From assembly GCA_947474905.1 (NCBI GenBank), contig CANJKQ010000016.1, positions 1 to 9,205 of the forward strand: a stretch of DNA of 9,205 bases. Reading direction: 5' to 3'. A model generated the notes under the pieces. The model had not been told where the DNA came from. It ran no database searches and saw nothing but the letters and a program-made list of their open reading frames with translations. Made by a program: the position numbers and the translations under genes. This DNA comes from Pseudomonadota bacterium (GTDB lineage: Bacteria > Pseudomonadota > Alphaproteobacteria > Sphingomonadales > Sphingomonadaceae). Each line of letters opens with the position of its first letter. Position 1 is the stretch's first letter. Positions 1 to 5,683 of the stretch are shown in pieces.

Positions 1-170
1 AGCCCAAACCCCGCTTCTAACCAATCAAGATTGCCCGGCTCTGGTTCCGGTGCTCGATACGACGCTACCGCCTCGCGGAGCACCGCCGCGCGCGACGTGC
101 CGCGTTGTTCCGCAATGCGATCAAGCCGCTTGATCTCGTCGTCAGGCAAATCAGCGAGGATGCGCGTCAT
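1..170 (-). CDS. Ribbon-helix-helix (CopG-type) antitoxin-like repressor, N-terminal part, runs off the left edge
   Basis: The minus-strand frame starting at ATG 170-168 gives 56 codons before the window ends. The protein begins MTRILADLPDDEIKRLDRIA, continues with EQRGTSRAAVLREAVASY (residues 21-38) and reaches DWLEAGFG at the edge. This fits the RHH fold: a short DNA-binding beta strand (about 2-8), helix A (10-22), a G-T-S turn (24-26) and helix B (26-38). An acidic/Pro tail follows, with a W..GFG motif of the kind that contacts toxins in antitoxins paired with PIN (VapC) or RelE partners. From family knowledge it would dimerise, bind its own operator and neutralise a toxin encoded just downstream, outside the window. 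It lies 28 bp after glmU on the same strand. No Shine-Dalgarno sequence precedes the ATG. The RHH fold is well supported; the toxin partner is inferred. A solitary CopG regulator is the alternative. Confidence 0.87.
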   Translation of the reverse strand, partial: MTRILADLPDDEIKRLDRIAEQRGTSRAAVLREAVASYRAPEPEPGNLDWLEAGFG

Positions 171-172
171 AA

Positions 173-201
173 TGATATACTGATATCATATCGTGATATC
201 A
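173..201 (-). promoter_or_regulatory. Iterated TGATATCA palindromes, probable autoregulatory operator of the RHH gene
   Basis: Two perfect copies of the self-complementary octamer TGATATCA lie at 181-188 and 194-201. A partial copy, TGATATAC, lies at 173-180, directly abutting the first. The cluster is an AT-rich island in otherwise GC-rich DNA and sits immediately upstream of the antitoxin ATG (170). RHH proteins bind short palindromes as cooperating dimers, so this is the expected place and form of an operator. A possible -35 (CTGACA, minus strand, 209-204) with a -10-like GATATC (187-182, 16-bp spacer) would put the promoter inside the operator. The last octamer contains the glmU stop codon (201-199). 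Confidence 0.68.
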
Positions 202-1557
202 TCTGTCAGCTTTTTTCCGCGCGGTCATTTTTTCGCGGAAGCGCGCCGCCCAGCCGGGCTTGGCTTCTTGCGGCGGGCGGACCAAGGCAAGGGCATCGGC
301 TTCGACATTTTTCGTCACTACTGATCCCGCCGCCACGATCGCGCCTGCGCCGATGCTGACCGGGGCGACAAGCGCCGAGTTGGAGCCGATGAACGCGCCC
401 GTGCCAATCTCGGTCTTGTATTTGAAAAAGCCGTCATAATTGCAGGTGATCGTGCCCGCGCCGATATTGGCGTCGGCGCCCACGCTCGCATCACCGAGGT
501 AACTCAAGTGATTGGCCTTGGCGCCTGTGCCCAGCGTCGCGTTCTTGACCTCGACGAAATTGCCGACCCGCGACTTCGCGCCCAGCACCGCGCCGGGCCG
601 CAGCCGGGCGAAGGGGCCGACGCTGGCATTGGCGCCCACGGTTGCGCCCTCCAGATGGCTGAAGGCGTGGATCACTGCCTTGTCGTCGATCCTCACCCCG
701 GGGCCAAACACCACGTTCTGCTCGATCACGACGTCGCGACCCAGCGTGGTGTCGTAGGCGAACCACACCGTGTCCGGCGCGATCAGTGTGACGCCATCGG
801 CCATTGCCTGCGCACGGCGGCGCTGCTGCCAGCTCGCTTCGACCGCCGCGAGCTCGCCCCGGCTGTTCACGCCGGCGACTTCCTCGGCATCCGTCTCGAT
901 CACCGCTGAGACGCGGCCGTCGCCCGCCGCCAGCATCACGATGTCGGGCAGATAATATTCGCCCGCCGCATTGTTGTTGCCGACCCGCGCGAGCAGCGCG
1001 AACAGATCGGCGGATCGCACTGCCATCAGCCCCGAATTGCACAGCGTCACCGCGCGCTCTTCGGCCAAGGCATCCTTAAACTCGACCATTTCGCTGATCC
1101 GGCCATCGCCATCGGCGATCACCCGGCCATAAGCGCCCGGATCGGCGGGGCGGAAGCCCAGGACGACGCAGGCGGGATCGTCGGCAGCGTGGAGCCGCTC
1201 GATCATCCGCCGCATCGTCCCGGTCGTGACCAGCGGCACGTCGCCATAAAGGATCAGCACGTCGCCATCGAAACCCGCCAGCACGCCCTTGGCCTGCTGC
1301 ACCGCATGGCCGGTGCCGAGCTGCTCGGCCTGCAGCGCGGTCTTGATGCCGAGCGGCGCCACGGCGGCCTCCACCTGCTCGCGCCCCGCGCCCGTCACCA
1401 CCACAATCTCGGCAGGCTCCAGCGCTTGCACGCTTGCGGCGAGGTGAAGCAGCATCGGCCGCCCGGCAATGGGGTGGAGCACCTTGTGCAGGTCAGACTT
1501 CATGCGCGTGCCCTTGCCCGCGGCAAGGATGATGGCGGCGAGGGGCGAGGTGGTCAT
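199..1557 (-). CDS. glmU: Bifunctional UDP-N-acetylglucosamine pyrophosphorylase / glucosamine-1-phosphate N-acetyltransferase
   Basis: This cytoplasmic enzyme acetylates GlcN-1-P with acetyl-CoA and then uridylylates GlcNAc-1-P with UTP. The product, UDP-GlcNAc, feeds peptidoglycan and lipid A synthesis. The chosen start (MTTSPLAAII) gives 452 aa, the normal family length. The N-terminal nucleotidyltransferase domain shows LAAGKGTRMKSD (11-22), QAEQLGTGHAV (76-86) and GDVPL (105-109). From about residue 250 come left-handed beta-helix hexapeptide repeats with GNFVEVKN (332-339) and KANHLSYLGD (347-356), whose H350 matches the known catalytic histidine. GTITCNYDG follows at 368-376. The frame stays open upstream to 1881, but that extension crosses a palindromic repeat and the gph start and has no family similarity, so ATG 1557 is preferred. 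AAAGG at 1571-1567 could be a weak ribosome-binding site. The gene is divergent from gph. Confidence 0.97.
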   Translation of the reverse strand: MTTSPLAAIILAAGKGTRMKSDLHKVLHPIAGRPMLLHLAASVQALEPAEIVVVTGAGREQVEAAVAPLGIKTALQAEQLGTGHAVQQAKGVLAGFDGDVLILYGDVPLVTTGTMRRMIERLHAADDPACVVLGFRPADPGAYGRVIADGDGRISEMVEFKDALAEERAVTLCNSGLMAVRSADLFALLARVGNNNAAGEYYLPDIVMLAAGDGRVSAVIETDAEEVAGVNSRGELAAVEASWQQRRRAQAMADGVTLIAPDTVWFAYDTTLGRDVVIEQNVVFGPGVRIDDKAVIHAFSHLEGATVGANASVGPFARLRPGAVLGAKSRVGNFVEVKNATLGTGAKANHLSYLGDASVGADANIGAGTITCNYDGFFKYKTEIGTGAFIGSNSALVAPVSIGAGAIVAAGSVVTKNVEADALALVRPPQEAKPGWAARFREKMTARKKADR

Positions 1558-1565
1558 GACGTGAG

Positions 1566-1593
1566 CCTTTAGCGGGTTTTCCAGTCTGCTCAA
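1566..1593 (-). promoter_or_regulatory. Candidate glmU promoter (TTGAGC-16 bp-TAAAGG)
   Basis: On the minus strand TTGAGC (1593-1588) is followed after 16 bp by TAAAGG (1571-1566), embedded in GCTAAAGG. That resembles the alphaproteobacterial GCTANA -10 pattern known from Caulobacter. The hexamer ends 8 nt before the ATG, so the transcript would start almost at the start codon. The AAAGG could instead be a Shine-Dalgarno sequence, which makes the assignment ambiguous. Confidence 0.35.
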
Positions 1594-1613
1594 ACCGACC
1601 TGCTCCGCTTGCC

Positions 1614-1731
1614 CTGAGCTTGTCGAAGTCTGTCCTGAGCGCCTGCCTTGGCAGGCAGCCGAAGGGGGCCGCTCTTCGTGCCGCACGCGACATACTCGTG
1701 GATCGGAAGGGCGGTGCTTCGACAAGCTCAG
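1614..1731. repeat. Intergenic palindromic (REP-like) element with perfect 15-bp inverted arms
   Basis: The left arm CTGAGCTTGTCGAAG (1614-1628) is the exact reverse complement of the right arm CTTCGACAAGCTCAG (1717-1731), with 88 nt between them. Inside lies a perfect hairpin, GCCTGCC-TT-GGCAGGC (1641-1656), and a second CCTGAGC (1634-1640). From memory, sequences of this wording recur between genes in sphingomonad chromosomes, so this is probably a dispersed REP/MITE-like element rather than a gene-specific signal. It sits between the divergent glmU and gph genes and could form a large cruciform, or act on transcripts of either direction. Confidence 0.72.
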
Positions 1732-1794
1732 CACGAACGGATTTTGGGTGCTAGGCTTGCCAATGCCACTGGCTTGCTGGCACCAGCATCCGCC

Positions 1795-2466
1795 ATGACC
1801 TTTCCCTTCGACATTGTCGGCTTTGATCTCGACGGCACGCTGCTCGACACCAGCGAGGATCTGCGCGCCGCGGTCAACCACGCGCTTGGCCTGGCCGGGC
1901 GGCCATTACTGAGCGTCGAGGAGGTCAAGCCGCTGATCGGCGCGGGCGCCAAGAACACGCTGATCAAGGCGCTGGAGGAAACCGGCGGCCTGCCGGAAGA
2001 TTTCCGCCCGCTCTACAAGGATATGCTGCGGTTCTACGAAGCGCATGTCGCTGACCACACCCGGCCGTTTGACGGTGCGGTCGCTGCGCTTGATGCGCTG
2101 GCGGCCCTGGGGGTCAAGACGGCGGTCGTCACCAACAAGTTTGAGGCGCTGGCAGTGAAAGCGCTTGGCGAGCTCAACCTTACCGATCGCTTCCTTACCA
2201 TCATCGGCGGCGATACGCTCGGCACCGCCAACGCCAAACCTTCGCCCGCGCCGATCCATGAGATGATCGCGCGCGCCGGGGGCGGCCGCGCCGTGTTTAT
2301 CGGCGATTCGATCTATGACATTCAGGCCGCGCAAAATGCCGGGGTGCCCAGCGTCGCGGTCAGCTTTGGTTTCCTGCTTGGCCCGGTCGAGGAACTGGGT
2401 GCCGATGCGATCATCGACCATTTTGACGAGCTTATCCCCGCGCTCGAGCGGCTTGGCCGGGGATGA
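1795..2466 (+). CDS. gph: HAD-family phosphatase, phosphoglycolate phosphatase type
   Basis: A cytoplasmic 223-aa HAD hydrolase of the Gph class, usually dephosphorylating 2-phosphoglycolate. All four HAD motifs are present: DLDGTLLD (D11 nucleophile, D13 acid/base), VVTNK (T113), AKPSP (K148) and GDSIYD (D171, D175). The helical cap lies at roughly 19-95. The frame is open upstream to 1648, but those residues fall in the palindromic repeat and do not look coding. ATG 1795 puts the first motif at the usual distance from the N-terminus. The stop overlaps the pnuC start as ATGA (2463-2466), implying translational coupling. The class is certain; the substrate is not. Sitting with NR transport and kinase genes, it could act on another phosphate, but that is only inference. 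No convincing promoter was seen; a TGCTAGG (1749-1755) lacks a spaced -35. Confidence 0.91.
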   Translation: MTFPFDIVGFDLDGTLLDTSEDLRAAVNHALGLAGRPLLSVEEVKPLIGAGAKNTLIKALEETGGLPEDFRPLYKDMLRFYEAHVADHTRPFDGAVAALDALAALGVKTAVVTNKFEALAVKALGELNLTDRFLTIIGGDTLGTANAKPSPAPIHEMIARAGGGRAVFIGDSIYDIQAAQNAGVPSVAVSFGFLLGPVEELGADAIIDHFDELIPALERLGRG

Positions 2467-3029
2467 CGCCGCTTGAGGCGGTTGCCGCCGTCCTCGTCCT
2501 TGTCAACGTTGCTCTCGTCGCGCGACGATCCTTGTGGAACTACCCTGTCGGCCTTGCCGCCGTGACTTTATACGGCGTCATCTTTTTTCGCGCGCGTCTC
2601 TATAGTGACGCATTACTGCAAATCTTCTTCTTCATCGTCCAGTTTTATGGCTGGATTAACTGGACGAGAATCAAGAGCGCAACCGGCTCGGTCGTCGTCG
2701 AGCGGCTGGGTTGGCCGCAACGGATCGGCTGGGGCGCCGGCATTGGCGCCGCGACGATCGGCTGGGGCTGGCTCGCGCACCGCTTCACCGACGCGGCTTA
2801 CCCCTGGTGGGATGCCAGCGTGGCGATGATGAGCATCGCCGCGCAAATCCTGATGTCTCGCCGCGTCATCGACAATTGGTGGCTGTGGATCGCGGTCGAT
2901 ATCGCCGCGATCGGCCTTTATGCCGCCAAGGATTTGTGGCTGACGGCGGCGGTCTATCTCGTGCTGCTCGCCATCTCGGTCTGGGGTCTGATCGACTGGC
3001 AACGGTCGTGGCGCGGGGCGGCGGTGTGA
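2463..3029 (+). CDS. pnuC: PnuC-family nicotinamide riboside (NMN) transporter
   Basis: An inner-membrane protein of 188 aa that, from family knowledge, mediates facilitated uptake of nicotinamide riboside, which is trapped by phosphorylation inside the cell. The sequence is almost entirely hydrophobic helices. Typical PnuC motifs are WNYPVG (25-30), the LYSDALLQIFFFIVQFYGW segment (46-64), WWDASVAMMSIAAQILMSR (115-133) and the aromatic NWWLWIAVDI (138-147). A last helix ends at GLIDW (175-179). The ATG lies inside the stop of gph (ATGA), and the stop is overlapped by the GTG of the downstream kinase (GTGA). The three genes should therefore be translated as a unit. The adjacent kinase supports riboside rather than the mononucleotide as the physiological substrate. 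Confidence 0.93.
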   Translation: MTPLEAVAAVLVLVNVALVARRSLWNYPVGLAAVTLYGVIFFRARLYSDALLQIFFFIVQFYGWINWTRIKSATGSVVVERLGWPQRIGWGAGIGAATIGWGWLAHRFTDAAYPWWDASVAMMSIAAQILMSRRVIDNWWLWIAVDIAAIGLYAAKDLWLTAAVYLVLLAISVWGLIDWQRSWRGAAV

Positions 3030-3553
3030 CGCATCCCCGCACCATCTGCCTGCATGGGCCGGAAAGCACCGGCAAGTCGACGCTGATCGGCCGGCTCGCC
3101 AAGCATTTCGACACGCTGTTCGTGCCCGAATATGGCCGCACCTTTGCGGAGCGGCGCGGTGTCGACTTCACCATGGCCGATCTGGTCACCATTGCCGAAA
3201 CCCATGACGCGATGACGCAAAGCGCGCTGGCGACGGGCGCTGATCCGCTGTTCCTCGATACCGATCCGCTGATGACGGCGGTGTGGGCCGATATGCTGTT
3301 CGGCACGCGCGACCCGTGGTTTGCGCGCTGGAAGGGAACCGCCGATCTCTATCTGCTGCTCGATATCGATTTGCCCTGGGTTGATGACGGGACGCGGATG
3401 TTTGGCGATGAAGCGGCGCGGCAGCGTTTTTTTGAGCTGTCAAAGGCTGAACTCAGTCGCCGCGGTGTCGCCTGGACGCTGGTGGGCGGTGCGGGGGAGG
3501 AGCGGTTCGACCATGCGCTGGCCGCGCTGCATGAAGCGGGGGTCGCCGATTAG
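3026..3553 (+). CDS. NadR-type ribosylnicotinamide kinase (stand-alone kinase domain)
   Basis: A 175-aa P-loop kinase corresponding to the C-terminal domain of NadR, which phosphorylates nicotinamide riboside to NMN with ATP. Walker A is GPESTGKST (11-19, K17). Further landmarks are VPEYGRTF (33-40), LDTDPLMT (77-84) and the WVDDGTR stretch (118-124), matching the WVDDG.R motif of E. coli NadR. The N-terminal helix-turn-helix and NMN adenylyltransferase domains of enterobacterial NadR are absent, so another enzyme must convert NMN onward. The start is GTG 3026: it overlaps the pnuC stop by 4 nt and sits ten codons before the P-loop. A longer open frame begins at 2711 but is antisense-like shadow sequence within pnuC. 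Databases often label such proteins simply AAA-family ATPase. Confidence 0.89.
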   Translation: MTHPRTICLHGPESTGKSTLIGRLAKHFDTLFVPEYGRTFAERRGVDFTMADLVTIAETHDAMTQSALATGADPLFLDTDPLMTAVWADMLFGTRDPWFARWKGTADLYLLLDIDLPWVDDGTRMFGDEAARQRFFELSKAELSRRGVAWTLVGGAGEERFDHALAALHEAGVAD

Positions 3554-3744
3554 CGGCATGCTTGCGACACGCATTGGCGGCGTGGGCGGGGAATCCGCCG
3601 GATCACGCGCTTGCCCGCGTCGACTCGGCACCCCGCGCGAGCGCAGGCCCCGTCCCGACCGCTCCGACTGACGGCTCGGCATCCCATCGGTTCCGGTCAT
3701 TAGCGCGGCTTTGCTGACAGAACGCCCGCCTTTATACCGCGTGC
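3554..3744. other. Intergenic stretch, nadR-like kinase to epoxide hydrolase
   Basis: 191 bp of GC-rich DNA without a supported gene. A small possible stem, GGCGG-GGAAT-CCGCC (3585-3599), lacks a T tract and is not a convincing terminator. The only clear signal is the promoter-like pair at the right end. Confidence 0.6.
3711..3738 (+). promoter_or_regulatory. Candidate promoter of the epoxide hydrolase gene (TTGCTG-16 bp-TATACC), predicted leaderless
   Basis: TTGCTG (3711-3716) and TATACC (3733-3738) are separated by 16 bp. The -10 ends six bases before ATG 3745, so transcription should start at or within a base or two of the start codon. No Shine-Dalgarno sequence exists in the short GCGTGC between them. 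That supports a leaderless transcript. Confidence 0.5.
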
Positions 3745-4641
3745 ATGACCAATATGAGCTGGGCGCCCGCCCCCGATAGCGACATCACAATACGCCGGCT
3801 GACCGCCAATGGCATTGATTTCGAGCTGGCCGAGGCGGGGGCGGGGGATCGGCTGGCGCTGTGCCTGCATGGCTTTCCTGAGCTCAATATCAGCTGGCGC
3901 CATCAGGTGCCGCTGCTCGCGGCGAAGGGCTGGCGCGTCTGGGCGCCCAATTTGCGCGGCTATGGCACGACCACGCGACCGGGCGGGATTGCGGCTTACC
4001 ATCTCGACCGGTTGTGCGACGACGTCGCCGCGCTGATCGACGCCAGCGGCGCGCGCGAGGTGATGCTGGTTGCGCATGACTGGGGGGCTATCATCGCCTG
4101 GACCTTCGCGATCCGCCGGGTGCGCCCCTTGTCGCGGCTGGTCATCATGAACGTGCCGCACCCGCTCGTCTTCCAGCGCGAGCTCAAGTATTGGCGGCAG
4201 ATCCGGCGGAGCTGGTATGTCTATTTCTTCCAGCTGCCCTGGCTGCCCGAATGGGGTCTGACCCGGCGCGGCGGAGCAGCGATCCGCCGGGTGTTCCGCG
4301 ACATGGCGATCGACAAAAGCCGCTTCCCGCGTGACCTGCTCGATGTCTATGCCCGCGCTGCCTGCCAGCCGGGCGCGGCGACGGCGATGGTCAATTACTA
4401 CCGCGCCAATTTCCGCGACGGTGCCTATTTCCAGGCAGGCAATGGTCGCGTTGACGTGCCGACGCTGATGATCTGGGGCGAGGAAGATACCGCGCTCAAC
4501 ATCCACTGCACCGACGGCACCGACGCCTATTGCGCGGACTTCCGGCTCGAACGCCTGCCCCAGGTATCGCACTGGGTGCAGCAGGAAGCGCCCGAGCGGG
4601 TGAACGCGATATTGGGGGAATGGCTGGCGGCGTCGCCCTAA
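3745..4641 (+). CDS. Alpha/beta-hydrolase, epoxide hydrolase type
   Basis: A 298-aa soluble hydrolase without a signal peptide. It shows the complete epoxide-hydrolase signature. HGFPE (42-46) forms the oxyanion loop, followed by SWRHQ (50-54) and RGYG (71-74). The nucleophile motif AHDWGA (110-115) carries Asp112 instead of the Ser of lipases and esterases. The cap domain (about 140-230) has Tyr candidates in WYVYF (157-161) and NYYRANF (217-223). The charge-relay acid is probably D248 (GEEDTAL) and the base H276 (SHW). From family knowledge, Asp attacks an epoxide and the Tyr pair polarises the ring, giving a diol. Haloalkane or fluoroacetate dehalogenase activity is an alternative within the same fold, but the cap Tyr residues favour epoxides. 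Substrate unknown. It appears monocistronic, with a leaderless-type promoter. Confidence 0.86.
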   Translation: MTNMSWAPAPDSDITIRRLTANGIDFELAEAGAGDRLALCLHGFPELNISWRHQVPLLAAKGWRVWAPNLRGYGTTTRPGGIAAYHLDRLCDDVAALIDASGAREVMLVAHDWGAIIAWTFAIRRVRPLSRLVIMNVPHPLVFQRELKYWRQIRRSWYVYFFQLPWLPEWGLTRRGGAAIRRVFRDMAIDKSRFPRDLLDVYARAACQPGAATAMVNYYRANFRDGAYFQAGNGRVDVPTLMIWGEEDTALNIHCTDGTDAYCADFRLERLPQVSHWVQQEAPERVNAILGEWLAASP

Positions 4642-4738
4642 TCCCCGATAATTGAGTACGAAGCTTGCCCAGTGGCGGCGATTGAAATTGCTTAATCCTG
4701 CGGTTGTGCGATAGCTCTGCCAAGTCGACGCGCGAATC

Positions 4739-4746
4739 GGGGGGGA
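4739..4746 (+). promoter_or_regulatory. G-run ribosome-binding site selecting a GTG start
   Basis: A run of seven G followed by A lies four bases before GTG 4751. It is a purine-rich Shine-Dalgarno-like site and decides the start. No ATG is available until codon 21, which would destroy the signal peptide. Confidence 0.5.
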
Positions 4747-4750
4747 TACC

Positions 4751-5662
4751 GTGAAGGCTCATACTGCTTTGCTGTTGGTTTTTGCTTGGCTGGTTGCACC
4801 GGTGACGGTCATGGCGCAAACCCGGCCCGTTGGCGCTAAGCCTGTGGTCGCCATTTATGAAATGGATGACGTTGCCCATAGCGGGCAGGCCGAAACTTTT
4901 TCCAGAATGATCGAAACGTCGATAGCGGCGACGAGCAAGTTTCGCATTATCGAACGGCAAAATCTCGATAAGCTGGTTAGCGAGCAAGTGCGGGCCAAGT
5001 CTAACCTCGTCACCACGCGCACCCCTGGCCGCGTTGTTGGATTTGAGGGCGCGGACTTCCTTATCTATGGCTCGATCACCTCGACTTCGGTCAGCAAGAA
5101 ACAGGACTTTGGCTCCACCTTTGGCCTGCACCTTATGGGTGGCGCTCAAGGTACCACTTGCTCAAATACCATTGTTACCATTGGGATAGACATCAAGATC
5201 ACCGACGCGGACAGCGGCGAAGTTCGTTATGTCAACCATATCGATGAAACGGGAAAATCGGCCGCTGCCTGCGGGTCTGACGGGCAAGTCGATCTGAGCC
5301 TGTTGCTGCGTTCTGCGGCCGAAAAAATTGCAACTGGGCTGGTAACGACCATCTATCCCATTCAGGTGGCGGCGGTACAGCCCGACGGGGTCATTGTCCT
5401 CAACTATGGCGAGGGGACGTTGCTCCCCGGCGCTGTCATGACCGTCTTTACCAAGGGCACGCCAATCACGGACCCGGCATCTGGAGAAGTTATCGGCAAT
5501 ACCGAGATCAAGCTTGGCTATATCCGTGTTACTGACATTACTGGTCGGGTTTCGCGCGCTGTGGCGATTTCGGAATTCGGCGCACCGCCGCCGGTTGGGG
5601 CTATCGCACGGCCGATCAGCGCGTCAGAGCAGAATGATCTAGCACACAAGCGCAAGCACTGA
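4751..5662 (+). CDS. CsgG/HfaB-family exported protein with a FlgT-like C-terminal domain
   Basis: A 303-aa exported protein starting at GTG. The signal peptide spans 1-22 (basic MKAH, hydrophobic core, V-M-A cleavage before Q23). There is no lipobox cysteine, unlike classical CsgG. The CsgG-type domain (about 30-200) has PVVAIYEMDD (31-40), the hallmark KFRIIERQNLDKLVSEQ (63-79) and GADFLIYGSIT (100-110). A polymorphic segment with C137 and C174, possibly a disulfide, follows. The C-terminal part (about 201-275) resembles the FlgT C-terminal fold: VIVLNYGEGTLLPGAVMTVF (214-233), then DPASGEVIG (241-249) and a strand ending SRAVA. CsgG forms the outer-membrane curli secretion channel; relatives attach holdfast or stabilise flagella. 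No curli gene is nearby, so the exact role is open. A weak TTGCTT (4688-4693)/GATAGC (4710-4715) pair may be its promoter. Codons look more T/A-ending than in neighbouring genes. Confidence 0.84.
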   Translation: MKAHTALLLVFAWLVAPVTVMAQTRPVGAKPVVAIYEMDDVAHSGQAETFSRMIETSIAATSKFRIIERQNLDKLVSEQVRAKSNLVTTRTPGRVVGFEGADFLIYGSITSTSVSKKQDFGSTFGLHLMGGAQGTTCSNTIVTIGIDIKITDADSGEVRYVNHIDETGKSAAACGSDGQVDLSLLLRSAAEKIATGLVTTIYPIQVAAVQPDGVIVLNYGEGTLLPGAVMTVFTKGTPITDPASGEVIGNTEIKLGYIRVTDITGRVSRAVAISEFGAPPPVGAIARPISASEQNDLAHKRKH

Positions 5663-5671
5663 GCTGAAACG

Positions 5672-5678
5672 AAGGAGG
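5672..5678 (+). promoter_or_regulatory. Perfect AAGGAGG Shine-Dalgarno for the second exported gene
   Basis: AAGGAGG ends five bases before ATG 5684, in the 21-bp gap after the CsgG-like gene. It is the strongest ribosome-binding site in the window and implies high, independent translation of the second cistron. Confidence 0.8.
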
Positions 5679-5683
5679 GGGGC

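Noticed and set aside
1648..1794. N-terminal extension of Gph
   Set aside because: It is made of repeat sequence; HAD motif I sits at the correct distance from ATG 1795.
1558..1881. N-terminal extension of GlmU by 108 residues
   Set aside because: The extension passes through the palindromic repeat and the gph coding start and has no resemblance to GlmU. The protein from ATG 1557 already has full family length.
2711..3025. Upstream extension of the riboside kinase inside pnuC
   Set aside because: The out-of-frame translation of pnuC is Arg/Asp-rich noise. The GTG at 3026 overlaps the pnuC stop and lies at the right distance from the P-loop.
3585..3599. Small stem GGCGG/CCGCC as terminator of the pnuC operon
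   Set aside because: Five-base stem without a following T tract; such stems arise by chance in GC-rich DNA.
3700..4572. 290-aa open frame on the minus strand
   Set aside because: Antisense shadow of the epoxide hydrolase, which has a full set of catalytic motifs on the plus strand.
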